From positions 4,001,837 through 4,065,836 of the forward strand of contig VUYV01000003.1 of assembly GCA_008711295.1 (NCBI GenBank): 64,000 nt of DNA, written 5' to 3'. This stretch comes from Anarhynchus alexandrinus. Taxonomy: Eukaryota > Chordata > Aves > Charadriiformes > Charadriidae. The position numbers and the translations under genes are program-made. Positions 10,170 through 24,359 of the stretch are shown here, piece by piece; the stretch's first letter is position 1, and every line of letters begins with the position of its first letter. Below the pieces are notes generated by a model. That model worked only from the letters and a program-made list of their open reading frames with translations, ran no database searches and had not been told where the DNA came from.

Positions 10170-12840
10170 TGAAGTAAAGGGGCAGTATATTAAATGGTGA
10201 ATTATGACTACTGTGTCATCTACTATGTAGATTTTGGATGGAAAATGAAAGTTCAAGGAGCTTCTTCCTTGAGCAATACCCATTTCATAGCCAGCGACGC
10301 TTCCAACATATGCACTTGGTCATAGAAATGTATCACTCCACTGTGCCTGCAATTCAAAAGCAGGCATGGAGAAGGGAGGGGAAAAAAAAAAGGCTAGGCC
10401 ATGATATCAGTGCCATGCAAAAAAAGGTAAGTTCTCTAATATCGTGGTTTACTATATTACTTTAATACTTTCTTCTTGGGAAGAACTTGTAGTACCAAGA
10501 AAGATGAATGTGTGGCACATTAAGATCTTAAAATCACTGCAGTATTAGGTTCTTCTTATTTCTTTTAATTATTTCTCTTTTCTCTAGATCACTGACTTTA
10601 CTAAGGTTAAAAGTATTTTTGGTATAAATACGAAGCTAAACAGAAGGCACTTGTTATAAATCTAATTTTACTCTAATCTTGGCTGATGAAAACAAGGCTA
10701 GTGAAGTTATGATATGTAAGTAATTAAATGAGTACTAATACCATGAATTGCCAAGTGCCTTTACTGAAGCATGTGGAACAGAGGAAGTACGTAATTAATT
10801 TTAGAAATACAATTTATATCTTATACCTCCTATTATCTTCTTATTGCCAAGATTATACTGTTTCTGTTTCCAATGTGGTGTCAAATGTAGTGGTCTTCCA
10901 TGAGCAAGTACTACGTGACTTCATGCCTACACAGAAACAAATAATCGGTTTTCAGCCTTCCTGAGAAGAAATGAGTACTTCTGCAGAGTGGATTACATGA
11001 ATGAAGTGATTACACAGACATCTACTAAACTTGTTTACAAGAACTCCAGTCCTAAGTGACAACTCAAGCTTGAGACCAAACCCATCACTGCTTTTGAAAG
11101 CTGCTATTAAAGTCTGTGCAGTTCAGTGCAGTCACATTAAAGCCTTTAAAGTATTACTAAAGTCATTGAACTGACAGTAGACTAAGTCAAACTCATCTGC
11201 TCTCAGGTTTACCAATGAGATGTAATTCCTGAAGCAAAAACATATCATTCACCATGAAAATAAAGCCAACCATTGCTTTAAATTTCAAGGTATTTCATAT
11301 TCATCACACAGTTTGTACAAAGTTTCTTCTTCTATTTTCTCTCACTTTCTCTACATGGACAAGGCTAAAATAAATAACATTTTAATTTTTTTTGTATTTA
11401 GAAAAACAGGGATTGGTGGACATCCTTTTTAGTTTTCCTCTATAGTAATATTTACAAGGCAATAATATACTGTGGGGGTTTATATGTATGTGCATGCAGA
11501 CAGACTTTTCAACATTGTACTGACAGTTATTTCATGGTGCAAGGCAAGAACATGCATGTTTCACAGTGACTGGGAAAGTTTGCCTATGGAGAAGGAGGAA
11601 TGAAATAGCATCCCATGTTGGCATTATTAAGCTACAAAGTCATTCTGCCATGGGTATTTATGGACCTGTGGATGTGAAAGTTAAATAAAAAAAATAAATA
11701 TCTGTTTTCAGGCTTGGATTTTTTTTCCAGAAGTAACCTTTCCCTACAGAAAAACAAACAAACAAAAAAAACCAAACACAAAAAATCTTGTGAAAAAGTA
11801 GTATTTGTGGAAAACTTATTTTTCTGTCAAAAACCAGTTCTCTAATTTGTGACAAGGCATCATATACACAAAAAGGCCTGTAAAGTTTAAAAACCTCATA
11901 ATATAATAAAAAATACCTCTCTCTACATAATAGTGCTGAATAAGCTAGATGCATAATCATTTCAGACAGCAGAAATATCCTAGAAGTAAAGACCAATGTT
12001 GTACAGTAGTCTTAGGTGACAATACTGACTGCTTGGCCAGTGCTTTGAAGTTGAAGCTTAGAGAATCTGACCTTGAGGTCACAATTAGGTCATAATTTTT
12101 GCATGAAGTTAGGCCCTTACATCACAATGAGAAAAAATACTGCTTCTAATGTATACTTTCATTCAGCTGCTAACTCTGCGTGGGTTTATTCTCATTGCTT
12201 CTCACTCTGTTTTCTTCATCCATGAAGCACCGCTAATATTTCAGAAGTATAATTTCTTTAGTGTTTGTTGTTTAAAGTAAGACTTTTCTTTAAAAAAAAA
12301 AAGTAATTTTCTTTCAGTTAAGCCCAGCATTCATACATTTCCCTCCCATCTTTCTCATAATGCTTGGTCCAGTGAGTTCCCATTTAACCTTTAATTCCTA
12401 GTATCAGAAGTCACTTCACAGCTATGTAATCAGCCTTTCAGAGTAGCAGTAAAGCCCATCTTCTATTAGTGCTCCTGTATAAAAAAAAAAAAGTGTAGGA
12501 TATGCATAGCAGCTAGATAAATTTGCCTTTTATCACATCACGATTTCAAAGAAAGCATGGCTGGCTGGAGACATTCCCCACTTGTCTGGACATACTGATT
12601 TTCCTTACCTCCGTTTTTTAAAATGATAACATACTGGCCCTACTTTGCAGTCAGTGTGACGACAGTGGAGTTTCAAATGGGAAATTTGTTTCTCACTTCA
12701 TACATGAATGTCAGTAACACTGAAAATACCACCTTATTATAAAGGCATGTTCAGAGCTGGATATTCAGTGTAGGCAAGAAAGAGGCAGGAACAGAGCTGC
12801 TCAGCACATTTTCTCCTCCTGCAGGCCCTCACAAAGATCA
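10170..12840. other. AT-rich DNA without recognisable genes
   Basis: No exon, RNA gene or transposon recognised. It holds an A/C tract at 11750-11786 and several poly-A or poly-T runs. The 112-codon minus frame at 11658-11996 is Phe/Leu-rich translation of T-rich sequence and is rejected as a gene. Confidence 0.7.
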
Positions 12841-12844
12841 CAGT

Positions 12845-13902
12845 CATAGAATCATAGAATGGTTTGGGTTGGAAGGGGCCTTAAGGATCATCTAGTTCCA
12901 ACCTCCCTGCCATGTACAGGGACATCTTCAATGAAACTAGGTTGCTCAAAGCCCTACCCAACCTGGCCTTGAACACCTTCAGGGATGGGGCAGTCACAAC
13001 TTCTCTAGGCAACCTGTTTCAGGGTCTCACCACCCTCTCTGTAAAAAAGTTTCTTCCTTATATCTAGTCTAAATCTACCCTCTCTTAGTTTAAACCCGTT
13101 ACCCCTTGTCCTATGGCAACAGGCCCTGCTAAAGAGTTTGTCCCCATCTTTCTTATAAGCCCCCCTTAAGTCCTTAAAGGCCGCAATAAGGGCTCCCCTG
13201 GAGCCTTCTCATCTCCAGGCTGAACAACCCCAACTCTCTCAGCCTGTCCTCATAGGAGAGGTGTTCCAGCCTTCTGATCATTTTTGTGGTCCTCCTCTAG
13301 ACCTGCTCCAACAGGTCCATTTCTTTCTTGGGCTGAGGACTCCAGAGCTGGATGCAGTACTCCAGGTGGGGTCTCACCAGAGCAGAATAGAGAAGAATCA
13401 CTTTCCTTGACTTGCTGCCCACACTTCTTTTGATGCAGGCCTGGATACAGTTGGCCTTCTGGGCTGCGAGTGCACATTGCTGGCTCATGTCCAGCTTTTC
13501 ATTCACCAATACCCCCAAGTCCTTCTCAGGACTGCTCTCAATCCCTTCATCCCACAGCCTGTATTGATACAGAGGCTTGCCCCAACCCAGGTGCAGGACC
13601 TTGCACTTGACCTTGTTGAACCTCATGAGGTTCACACGGGCCCACTTCTCAAACTTGTCCAGGTCCCTCTGGACAGCAACCCTGTCCCTCAGGCATGTCA
13701 ACCACACCACTCAGCTTGGTGTCGTCTGCAGACTTGCTGAGGGTACACTCAATCCCACTGTCTATGTCATTGATGAAGATCTTAAACAGATCTTCATGAT
13801 CCAAATATGGACCCCTGAGGTGCACCGCTTTTCACTGATCTCCATCCAGACATTTAGCTCTTGGCCACTACCTTCTGAATGCGACCATCCAGCCAATTCT
13901 TA
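12845..13902 (-). pseudogene. CR1 LINE, 5'-truncated copy with intact 3' end
   Basis: The minus-strand element begins near 13902 with the NWLDGR block of ORF2 reverse transcriptase and runs through SGAPQGS (about 13815-13830) and a catalytic box that reads SADD instead of FADD (near 13740). Then come [49 protein letters not shown] and [18 protein letters not shown] (137-codon open frame 13297-13710), followed by the RRAT and LFSLEKRR regions and the 3' UTR. The 3' tail (12845-12862, complement of ATTCTATGATTCTATGA) is perfect. Several frameshifts and stops separate the open pieces, so it is inactive. The 3' UTR and WGKP block differ from the other copies, indicating a different subfamily. Confidence 0.95.
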
Positions 13903-14062
13903 TTATGTCATGTCTCAGCTTCCCCTCCTCTCCCTCCTTAACCCAGCCTTCTCCTCATCCTCCTTTTCTCCAACTTGTCCTCATGGTGTGGTTCACCAGT
14001 GTGTGCAACCACAATCCTAATTTCTGCACCCTAATACTGACCTTCTTTGTATTGCTTTTTAG

Positions 14063-14244
14063 ATCCTACGAAGAACAGAGAATTCTCACATCTGCCTAAA
14101 ATAAATGCTGAACCTCTGAGTGAACAACTATTTCTAGATCTCACTGACAAGATAATCCAGTCAGGAATTCCTAGAAAACAGGTCCCAGATCCCATCAAGT
14201 TTAATTTCCTTGGACACTGTGAGGAAGTGGAGAAAGTCCCTTAA
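14063..14244 (+). CDS. Possible terminal coding exon
   Basis: A pyrimidine-rich acceptor (tttgtattgctttttag, ending at 14062) precedes 60 open codons ending in TAA at 14242-14244. The sequence includes PKINAEPLSEQLFLDLTDK and IPRKQVPDPIKFNFLG, a balanced charged and hydrophobic composition unlike translated low-complexity DNA. If used, the acceptor enters the codon after its first base. I do not recognise the protein. It starts about 160 bp downstream of the CR1 edge and no partner exons were found, so it may be a chance frame or part of a noncoding transcript. Confidence 0.25.
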
Positions 14245-14249
14245 ACCTC

Positions 14250-17200
14250 CACCAAGAGCCACCCTAAACATCGCTGATCTGTGCAAACTGATTGCACCAC
14301 TGAGATCTCCCAACCTATTGCCCTGGGAAGGTACTAAGCAGCTATCAAAAACCTGTTATCTTTCAAAATTCAGGTCAGTCGACAAATGCCATCTATGGGT
14401 TAAGCCACCTCTGTGGTTTATGCTTAGAAATTTATTTACTTCAGTTTTCATAGGGCTTATGATCTTAATGATTCAAACCCTCTGAACTGTTTCTTAAGTT
14501 TTGAGATTACATTTAATTCCACATCTAAGTCACTGAAAACATGAATTATGTATCTATTATGTCAAATCATGGTTTAGGTTAAGTTCCTATGGAATGCGAC
14601 GAGTGTGAAGTCTCATTCAGGAGGACATTGCAGTGCAATTTTTGAAAGGCACAAATAGAAGTCAGATGTGGATCTCTTGTTGATTTACAATATGATTTTA
14701 TAACTTAATTTTCATTTCCTTTTCTCAAGATAGAGATTGAACAAAAACATTAAACTTTAGCAGTAAAACTACAGGATAACTTTCATCTCTGCTTGGAGGT
14801 TTTGCAGACCTAAAGTCCCTGAGTGAGGAGGGTACTTGGAAAATCCTGATATGTAAGGTTTGTTACTGGTTATCTTGCATCAAGGCACTAACATGAAAGT
14901 GGTTTTGCTTTTAGGGATGTAAATAGAAAAATGAGAAAACTACTCATTTTGTATACAAAGAGAAAAAAAGCTGCTTATGCATATTCCTGACACATGAATA
15001 CAATTTGTTGCTATACAGAAAGCAGCATTACAAATTCTACAGTAATGCTTTTGTTGTGGGAAAAGCAGTTTGGAAAACAGGAACCTATCATTACCCTAAC
15101 CAGTATAGTTTTCTTTATCACAACGCATATTCTTAGAAATACAAATATTGATGTTTAAAATGAGAGAGATATTAAGAGGAAAATTACAAATAATCATTTA
15201 AAGACACATAGTGGTTTGGCAACTTAAACTCCAAACATAGAAAAGAAATGTTAAGAGCAATTTAACAAGATGCATTAACATAGCGTATCAGAAACAAGAA
15301 ACATGATTTTAGTTAGATTCATAAACTTAATTATGTGTAAAATTGGGGGGAGTTTGTTTTGTTTTAATCTGTACCTACCTCTATTACTTGAGATCACATT
15401 TAAAGCATGTATGCTCCCTTGAAATTCCTTGAGGCTCTTTAACTTGATAGTTTCCCAAGTATTTTATTGCCCACTGAAAAACTTTGTATGAATATGTGCT
15501 CTTTAGTTAAGTGCTGCAGTATTACAGATCTATTCAGACTTTTGGTAGGCTATATAGGACCTAGTAAAACTCCAGATCCATAACCTGTATCTCTAATCCA
15601 GCATTAAGTAACAGGAGATCTTTAATAATTCTAAGTGTTAAGGGTTTCAGTTTCACTTAAAAGCAACACTGTCTTTTATGTGAGAGTTAGAAATATTTTT
15701 ATATGAGGATTACAAAACCAGACTCTGTTCTTCCTGTCATGGGATGCTTTGAAAACTGTTGACTTGATAATGACTGGGACTGCCTAGGCAGCATGACAGA
15801 CAGCTATTATGAAATCAGTAATAGCTCACATGCAGCTCTGGATATTAGAAATGGATTTTCTCATGTTACAGTCCTGCTTCCATTGATCAGATACCCAGAA
15901 GGAAAAAATGGACAGAGGGAAGGCTGAATTTAAGCAGCAGGCCACAGTTTTCTTAACTTGACAATGGGGAGAAGTGCTGGCCACACACTTTTGTCGTCTC
16001 AGATACCAGTCAATTTCCTGAATCCAGAGAGGAACTATAGAGTTCTTGAAATGTAATCAGTGCTGTGGGGCAGGTTTTCTCTGGCTTATTCCACAAGGGT
16101 CAGATTAGTTCTGTGTGCTTTTGCAAAGTAGAGAGAGAACCTTAAAAAAGAAAAACAACAAACCCACCAAACCTCCAAGTGTCCTCCCTCCCACCCCCCA
16201 ATAAAGAGTTCCCCAGCTCCATCTTAGATACCGCTGGGACTCCCCTATTTATCATTTACTTGAAGTGAATAGAGCACAGAAACCAACAATGTGAGTATTC
16301 ATTTACTGCAAAGTATTAACATTCCTCAAAGCATCAATTCGGCTCTAACAGGAAAAAAAATAGCTTTCTGATCCACAAAACAGGAAGTCCATGAGATTTA
16401 CAGAACCTTGGAAATGTGGTTAGCTGTATCAAGAGAGACAGGAGGGTATCAAAAGCATCAGGTCACCTGTACAGCACCTTGAAAAGTGTGGGAGAGTGAA
16501 CCAGCCGCCTGCCTTTGTTCTGCTTTCCATCATCAGGAAAAAAAACATCTACTCTCCTCTATGGCACACCCCGATTTGTTTGATCAGCTGAGGCCTGATG
16601 TTGGGATGACCCTTCTTTCCTATTATTCCCAGAACCTACGTGTCTCTAGAAATATCCACTGCTACCTATTTCTCAGATGGGAAGGGCGATACCAACTAGT
16701 ATGAATTACGCCACCAGAGATTTCAAGGGAGCAAGAGCAACACTTTAGGAAGGGTTTACTCTCTTTGAGTATGTCATGAGGCCAGACAAACTGTGGAAAA
16801 CACAATTGAACAGTCACATCGTGGCAGACTTTTTAACAATATTTGCAGGTCTTCAAGTCAAGTGTAACATACTTGTTCTTTTAGATAGCTTTCTGCAGTA
16901 TTTTACATACCTAGTTGTCTGAATGATTTATGATACATAAGTTCTATTTCTCGGTTTGGAATGACTATGGTTACATATGCTATGGAGTTTAATTTAATTA
17001 AAACACACCTATTATACTCTGGGCAAATCTGTTAAAAGACTCTGCTGTTTAGCCCAAACATTTTTGCCATGTTTTCCCTTTTACAGTAGCTTTTAATTGT
17101 AGAAATGATGAAATTCTGTCGTATATTTTTAATTGGAATATTACGATAATCCTCTCCTGCGCTTTCATTACAATGCTTATTGGTCATTGTAATTTCCTCT

Positions 17201-20200
17201 TGGATAGTCTGCCAAATTCAGCTTTATAAAAGGGACAGCAATGAATTCAGCTGCCAGGTGTTTTTTTTTTTAAAAAACACACAAGCTGTATAGTATTTAT
17301 ACATTGCTACATTCATATATTTTTCATATAGGTTCAATGGCTGCCAAGCCTTATCAAACATTAAGGTAACTATAAGTTTATTTTTCTCTGCATTCATACT
17401 TGTTATCAGAATGCTATTATTTATTGAAAAAGTGGTAATTAGATCCCTTTTTTTGTGTACAGTCATAATAGTCACAGAGCTGGGATATGCAGAGCCCCTA
17501 TGTAAGTCCTTCTGCAAGACAACAGTTTCATAGTAAAAAAAGCATTTAGGGGTGAAACCCTCTCCGACAGCAGCAAGTACTTCTTCACATAGTTTCTTGC
17601 CCTTCAATTATATTCATGTGTCTGTATAGTGGGAGAAGTCCCCATTATGCGAACTAATATGGGAACTAATCTACATTTAAACTATTTTTTCTTTTATCCG
17701 GATGAGGGAACAAGTCTAGGTTCACAATACAACTCCACAAACAGCTCTGCCTTGGTAATGGAGGGGGCAGCACAGGGACTGGAAAGATCGGCTGGGAAGG
17801 GAGGTTACTTGAATATCCACAAACACTTTGTATCATGGAAGTACTGGCTTGCTCATGGGCAGTAACAGGTAAAATTGTCTTAGTTCTTAAGATGGTAAAA
17901 TGCACAGCTAATTCCCCTTCTTCCTTCCAAGAGGGAGATGAAAGAAAGGGAAAACAGACCTTATGTTAAAAATGGCAGCTACTTCACTTAGGATACCATC
18001 TGAAAAGTTCAAACACTGTGACAGCAGCAGTAGAAAAACCTAAAGAAAATAACGTTGCAAGCATTCAAACCCTGTGCTGCTTATTAAGCAATCCACTTCC
18101 CCATATACTCAGAACTTCAAACATGTCTTTGCTCTTAACATTTACTTTCAAGATTTATAGGCATACTCACTGTGCCTGACATAAATGCTTTTGCTTACAT
18201 TATGCTTGCAAAACCTCATAATGGGCATGCAAATTGATATTTATTCACTCAAAGCCAGTAACTACACATAAATACTGCTTCTGCAGTTATGCTGGTGTAT
18301 CCATTGAAATCTTTCAAACCCTTTTCCAAGCGGTGTTCATCAAGGAACATGTTCAGGGGCTTCAATTTATTTTATTTTTTTTTTTTAAAAACCAACTTAG
18401 TAGATACTGCCAGAAAACAAATGTAGAGGCTGTGCAGCAATTACTGCAGCACATCACTGGACTTGCCTGCCCTTCACTGGGAGGTGCTATGCAAAGTGGA
18501 GCACAGACAGCAGCAGCCCCTCCTCCCAGCATCTTCAGCTGAACTGGTGGTTTGTATTGTCATTAAAACACCATTATGTACAGTTTTACTTTCGCATGCT
18601 CAGAACCAGATTCTAGAGACAATGTATTTCTTGCCCTGACAACCATGAAGCTGGATCAAGCGCTCTGCCTCATTCTCTCTACACCCACAAAACTGCCACA
18701 GTAGTTATCAGCAGGGTTATGAAGATTAATTAATTTAAGATTGTGAAGCTCTGATACATTAATTTTATAGCAAACAAAAAGTGCTTTTAACCACCAGGCC
18801 TTTATCAAGAACAATAGCAAAAGTCATTATTTCCTCCCACTACATTAAAAGAAAAAAAAAAGTCCACCACTTTTTGATGCTGTTACAGCTCTCATTCTGA
18901 ATCCATTTGTTATAACACGAGATTTCTCCCATAAGAATAGTAGATGCACTTTTGGTCTTTAAAAACAAGAACACAAACACACCAATGATGTGTACTCTTA
19001 TTAACAGGATGAAGAAAACAATTGTGGAGTAATTATAGGACTCTTTAGGACAGAAATCACAACCAGAGTTAACGTGCAGGTTTTCTCTGTGGAGGACAGA
19101 AGATATATTACCTTCTCATTCAGTTTCCCAACTTACATAAAGGTTAAATCACTGCTATTATTCTGCTAAAGAACTGTTAGACTAAGGTTTGCGATGCAAT
19201 ATAAAGAAAATGGATCAAACATTTTTTTAACTCCCCAGGATGTATTAAGAAAGGAGCTACTCAGTGTGTTAGCTTTGTGAAATTAAACTTCAGCTGTATT
19301 CTGCATTGAACTACGTCCATACTTCAGCAAATCAATGTTTATCAATATCTGCTTATCAACATGATCAATTAATGTATTTGAATTCAATATAACGACTGTT
19401 CAGAAGCAAAACCAAACAAACCCTACAATGTTTCCATCTATGATTTCACATCCTTCAATGACTAGCACTTGCTAATTCAAGGGCAGAGCACTTCTTGCTC
19501 CTATCATTCAGAACAAAATTTCTCTTACTTTTCACAGTACATATTAATTTCAGATTTTACTGTCATAGCATTAATAGGATACAGCCCAAAATTTGTGTTT
19601 GTAGCAGGGAATAGGAGGCCCTTATTTTGCAGAAAAGAGCTAGCTGGCTTATATTTTGAAGAGATAAGGCATATTTGATATTCTCTTGTTAAATTGACAA
19701 ATAACCAAAATTAATTTAAATTCAAGGCAAAAAGTAATTTTATTAATTTGTATTACAGTTTAGGAAGATAAAAGAGCGCCAACTAAAAGCTTCAAAGAGT
19801 CATGGAAAACTGAAAAGGAGATGTTGAAATAGCATGTTTTATACTGTGCAATTACTTTGTATTAAGCTAAGCCTAAGCCATAAAGGTCATTATTTATGTG
19901 AACTTTAAAGCTGGGATAACTTTCTTCCAGTATAAAATTATATATTCATCCTTATTCCAAAATTATTTGGGAATATCTGTGTCCCACTTATTGCTCAAAA
20001 AAGTATCTATTCTTTTTCATTTAATTCTTTTTTAGACTTAATGATGAATGCAGCTGAAACAGTGACAAATGGTGACTGGTTTTCCTCGGTTCATATTCTG
20101 CTGACATTCTGCTAGTGCTGTTACAGTGCTGTTACTCTGAATTTCCTTCCTTATTTAACCTTTCATTGCTATCTTGGGAAACCTCAAGATGCATGAAAAA

Positions 20201-23200
20201 AGACACCATTCTCGGTTAACTTGTGTTCAATAACGACTTTCTTGGTTGGGAAAGAAAACACTGCTGCCATATTAGACTGCCTCCACATGAGAAAATGACC
20301 AAGGATTAAGGCTTCCAACTACTGAATTTGCCTCATGATATTCTGTGCTATGCCCTGAGGCAAGCTTTAAGTTTCAGACTGTATGCCTGTTTTCAAAGTG
20401 AAAGTGCTATGGGCCTAAGAATTTTATTAGCTTTCTTCCCTTTTTTCTTCTCCTTTCTTTTTTATACATAGATCATAAACATGGATTTCATCTTGCTTTG
20501 TTTACATAGAACAGATTTAATTCCCTTATAAACCTGTAAAATGGAAATAAACACTTGTGATTGTTGTCATGTTTAGGCAGTTAGTCACAAGCCTCGGAAG
20601 ACAAATTACTCTAAGCATAGTTTCTGGAACAGCAGACATTGAAGACTGCTCATTGTAACTCATCTTTATTATGAAAAAGAAAACAACAAAAGTGAGCATT
20701 GTCAGTGGTGTGCTACCCTTTTATCTAACCATTTAAGCAAGGTTGCATGGGAAAGAGAGAAGTAATGCTTGAATTAAGGCTTTTACAGAAACGATTTCTT
20801 TATAATTTTTTGTTATGTGAACAGTAAGAAGTATTTCTGTCCTTAGATGTACTACTCAATGCTTCACCTTCCCTCTATACCTCATAACTGAACAAACTCC
20901 ATTCTCCAAGACAACTCCAGCAAGCAAAGAGAGATGAACCCTTTAAGACCAAAGCTATTCACACACTGATTAGCCTCTCCAGGTATATCAGGAACTAATT
21001 TCTGTTTGTTTTTCCTGTCAGCAGAGGTCACTGATTTGCATCTCTGCTGTACTCAGCTATCCTTCGCGCAAAATACATAGGACTCTTTGAAGATAAAACT
21101 TTGAAAACTACACCCTTTCAAAAGCATGTGCAAAATTAACCCGTGCGTTCAAAAGTTACTGAGGGTAAATGTGACTGACAAAGGTAGTTAGTAAAACTGC
21201 ATATGTCTCATTCCATTCTAGAAGCAGAAGAGGGCTAGAACTGAACAGTAGTCTTAGAAAAGCAGATTTCTGGGAATAGAACTGTATTTAGGAGGAGTCT
21301 GTAATCTCTTGCTATTCAAAAACTGAGAAACTCTGAACAGTAGTAGAAGGATAGAGGTACAAAAACTAATTTAGAGAGGATTTAGAGACAGAGTATGATT
21401 AATTTGTGACACCAGGGGATTAACCCAAAGACCTCTGGTGCCTTTCTTGTCATGTCTTATAACATCAGTCCATTTAGAGATTTATTTTATTCTATAAAGG
21501 TCACAGTATTCTGATATCATAGAATAATGTAAAAAAGACAGACTATTAATTCTAGTAATCAGTAAATACATCAGTAAAATTCTAGTTCTGGCAGTACTAA
21601 ATAACTACAGGATAGACCCCAAGCTATCTCCAAAGATACTTCAAATCATCACACAGTTTCTCAGGCTTTCTGACTGCATTAGTAACATTGTCATATTTGA
21701 AAGTAGAGAATTTGACAAGCAAAAGATCCACAATATCTTAAGTTACTCTAACACAGCCTCAGTCACCTGACAGAGCTCACTGGGGATAACGGCTCCAGAG
21801 CTGCTCATCAAAATTTCTCATCAAGCATCTTATCTTTGGAAGTACTTATTGTGTTAAATCTACCAGCAATTCCCATATCACATGCATTTGATTTTTAATT
21901 TTAATTCACAAGTTTAGAAATATTTTTAACTACTTACGCAGTTTGGAGAGCACAGAAAAACTTATTACATGGTCAAATCACTAAATTTCACAACAAAATC
22001 ATCCTTCCTTTCTCCATCTAAGTATTGAAGCAATGGTGTGGGTTTACTTCAAACGTTTTGTAGTGCTGTCTTGTTAGAATGCAGAATGCAGGAGTGGTGT
22101 CGTGAACAGTTAGTGTCACTATGGTTATTCTGTCCTTGAACATCAGTTATAATGGTTCTCAAGTTTCACGTGTTTCCATATATCAGTCATGTTTGCTGAG
22201 AGGGTATACTCCCTAATGCAAGGAAAGGGAAAGGTGGAACAGGAATGGAAAAAACAGAGCTGCTGTTTTCCCAGCAAAGCATAAGGGGATTGCCCATATC
22301 AAAACTACAGAAATGAAGACATTTATTCCAGACATATTTCAGCTACTCTGATGACCATTCACCACAGAAGAGGGAAAACTTAAGAAAACAGCCTTTCAGA
22401 CCTTGCATAAGCAGCTGTTGATTTCACTGGCTACAGTCTACCTGATATCTCATTCTCTTTAGAAAAAATTACTGAGTTGGGGCACATCATTATTGCCAGC
22501 AGCATCAGACTTGTTCCAGTGTAAGGTCAAATTAACACATTAATGGTTTCATTGACAGCTTTGTGAGGAACAGGAAAAAGGTCCTGCCTATTTACCAGGA
22601 GATTCATAAGCGAGCTCTCACACTATGGCTCATCCTGCAGATTCCCACTACAAAGGATTTATCATCATAATCATTGAGCAAAGTAAGTGCTACGTTTCAG
22701 AACAGGTTGCCAAAGCCTAATAGAAATTTGAACATATTGTGGAACTGAGAGACAAAGTAAGATAGATTGTTATGCCTCACAGTTAAGTCTGAATTTAGAG
22801 AAAAGTACACAAATACATCTTTATTAAAAAGAATATTAGCTAAGTGTTTTTATTTCATTCAACCTTTGTCTGTCTGCAGTCTTCTAATTGTGACAAACTT
22901 ACTCAGCAAGCTATTGTGCATTTAAATAGAAAGCATTCTTGAGTAATGGCAAGGCAGTTTTCTAGTCCTTGATTGCTGTTTGAGGAGCACTCGGGATATT
23001 ATGATGCCTGAAGATTTCATAAGCTTATCAGATTTGCTTTCTACTTCATAAAGCAGGATTACTCCATACTCTGAACCACAAATCTGTTTTGTCCCCTTAA
23101 TAGTTTTCTTTAATCTTTCATCATTGAGTATTTTTAAACAAATAGTTATGTTCTTCCCTGCCAGAAAGGTGTTACATCACCAAAAAGATCTCTAAGTCCT

Positions 23201-23805
23201 AAGGTAAGGGTTTCCCACAGAAAAGATTTTTTTTTTTCTGAAAAACTGTCAAAGGAAAAGTTTATTAGTAAAAGTAGGAATCATTTGTTACCACAGAAAA
23301 TTAAGCAAGATAAATGAATGTGGAAAATATATTCTGCACATGCACTGACAAAACATTTAAGCATAAGCTTAATTATAAGAAAGTGAGCAGTCCCAGTGGC
23401 CTGCATGACTGTTAGCAGTGAATCATATCACCAGGATATGTGAGCTATTTTTCCTTTCAGGGAATTGTTGAATTTCTGGGATTACAGGATGCCTTTGGAA
23501 AGGTCACTGAGCTTATTAATAAACTAAGAAAACAGGTTGAATAACTCTATTATAGCTTATATTGAGATGTATAACCTGTCATTTAAACTGAAGAAATTAT
23601 GGACTAAATGATAACAAAATTATAAGTCAGCTCTGCAGACCAAACAACAAGCAAATGAAAAACTATAAAGAAAATAATAATAATGATAACTTCAGTCAAA
23701 GCACTTATAGGAAAAGAATTTTCCATTGCCAAGGACATTTGATTATTTGCTGCTTTATGCATGGAAGAAAGCTGTAAGTTCTATAAGCCAGTATCATATA
23801 TGAGA
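14250..23805. other. AT-rich DNA without recognisable genes
   Basis: About 9.5 kb of AT-rich sequence. The longest frame is 127 codons on minus at 17224-17607, with no recognisable motif. It contains an A/C-rich tract at 16144-16200 and poly-T at 18368-18386. No tRNA-like sequence, tandem array or transposon end was seen. Confidence 0.7.
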
Positions 23806-23811
23806 ATATCA

Positions 23812-24175
23812 TGCGGCAGCTCTTAGTTGTGCTAGAACTGTTCTACATGTTCCAAAACACCTGATGGGGCCAGCATGAACCAGCAGGTGCCTGCAGCCTG
23901 GTGGGGCTGTGTCGTCCCCTCCGTAGTGGAGGAATGGGGACAGGGCCTGGGGATGAATACTGGTGTGGACTGAGAGGTCAGGGCAGGGAGGCCCAGGACT
24001 CTGGTGGCTCCTGAGCATGAGGGGCGGCTCCAGACAGGGCCTCTCCCAGCTCCCTCTCACTCCCTGCCTGCCTGGCAGCCACAGGCCAGGTCCCGCCATG
24101 GTGCCCAGCCAGGATGAGCTTGGCTAGGGGAAGCATGGGGCACAGGCCCCAGGAGGGTGCAGACTGTGGGTACTG
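23812..24175. repeat. GC-rich island 2, candidate unclassified dispersed repeat
   Basis: About 360 bp of GC-rich sequence with abrupt borders. A second, smaller GC-rich patch lies at 24285-24360 across an AT-rich spacer. The minus frame 23809-24099 (96 codons) is Pro/Leu/Arg-rich without domains. I see no clear sequence match by eye to the islands at 9630 and 49612, but all three share length and isolation. A fossil LTR or other repeat is likelier than an exon. Confidence 0.4.
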
Positions 24176-24359
24176 ACTGCCTCTTTCGTGATGGCTCTAC
24201 GTTTGTAAGCATATCTCTGAATCATCTGGGAGGACAGATTAACTCTTTAAATAGTGCCTGCACCTCTTTAATAATCAGTAGTACAACAAAATGGTCAGGG
24301 GGAGGAGCTGGCTGGGCACAGGTGGGACCCCATGGTGTCACAGCGTTGACATAAATGGA

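Noticed and set aside
17224..17607. 127-codon minus-strand frame
   Set aside because: Low-complexity Lys/Phe/Leu composition over AT-rich DNA including a poly-T run; no family resemblance.
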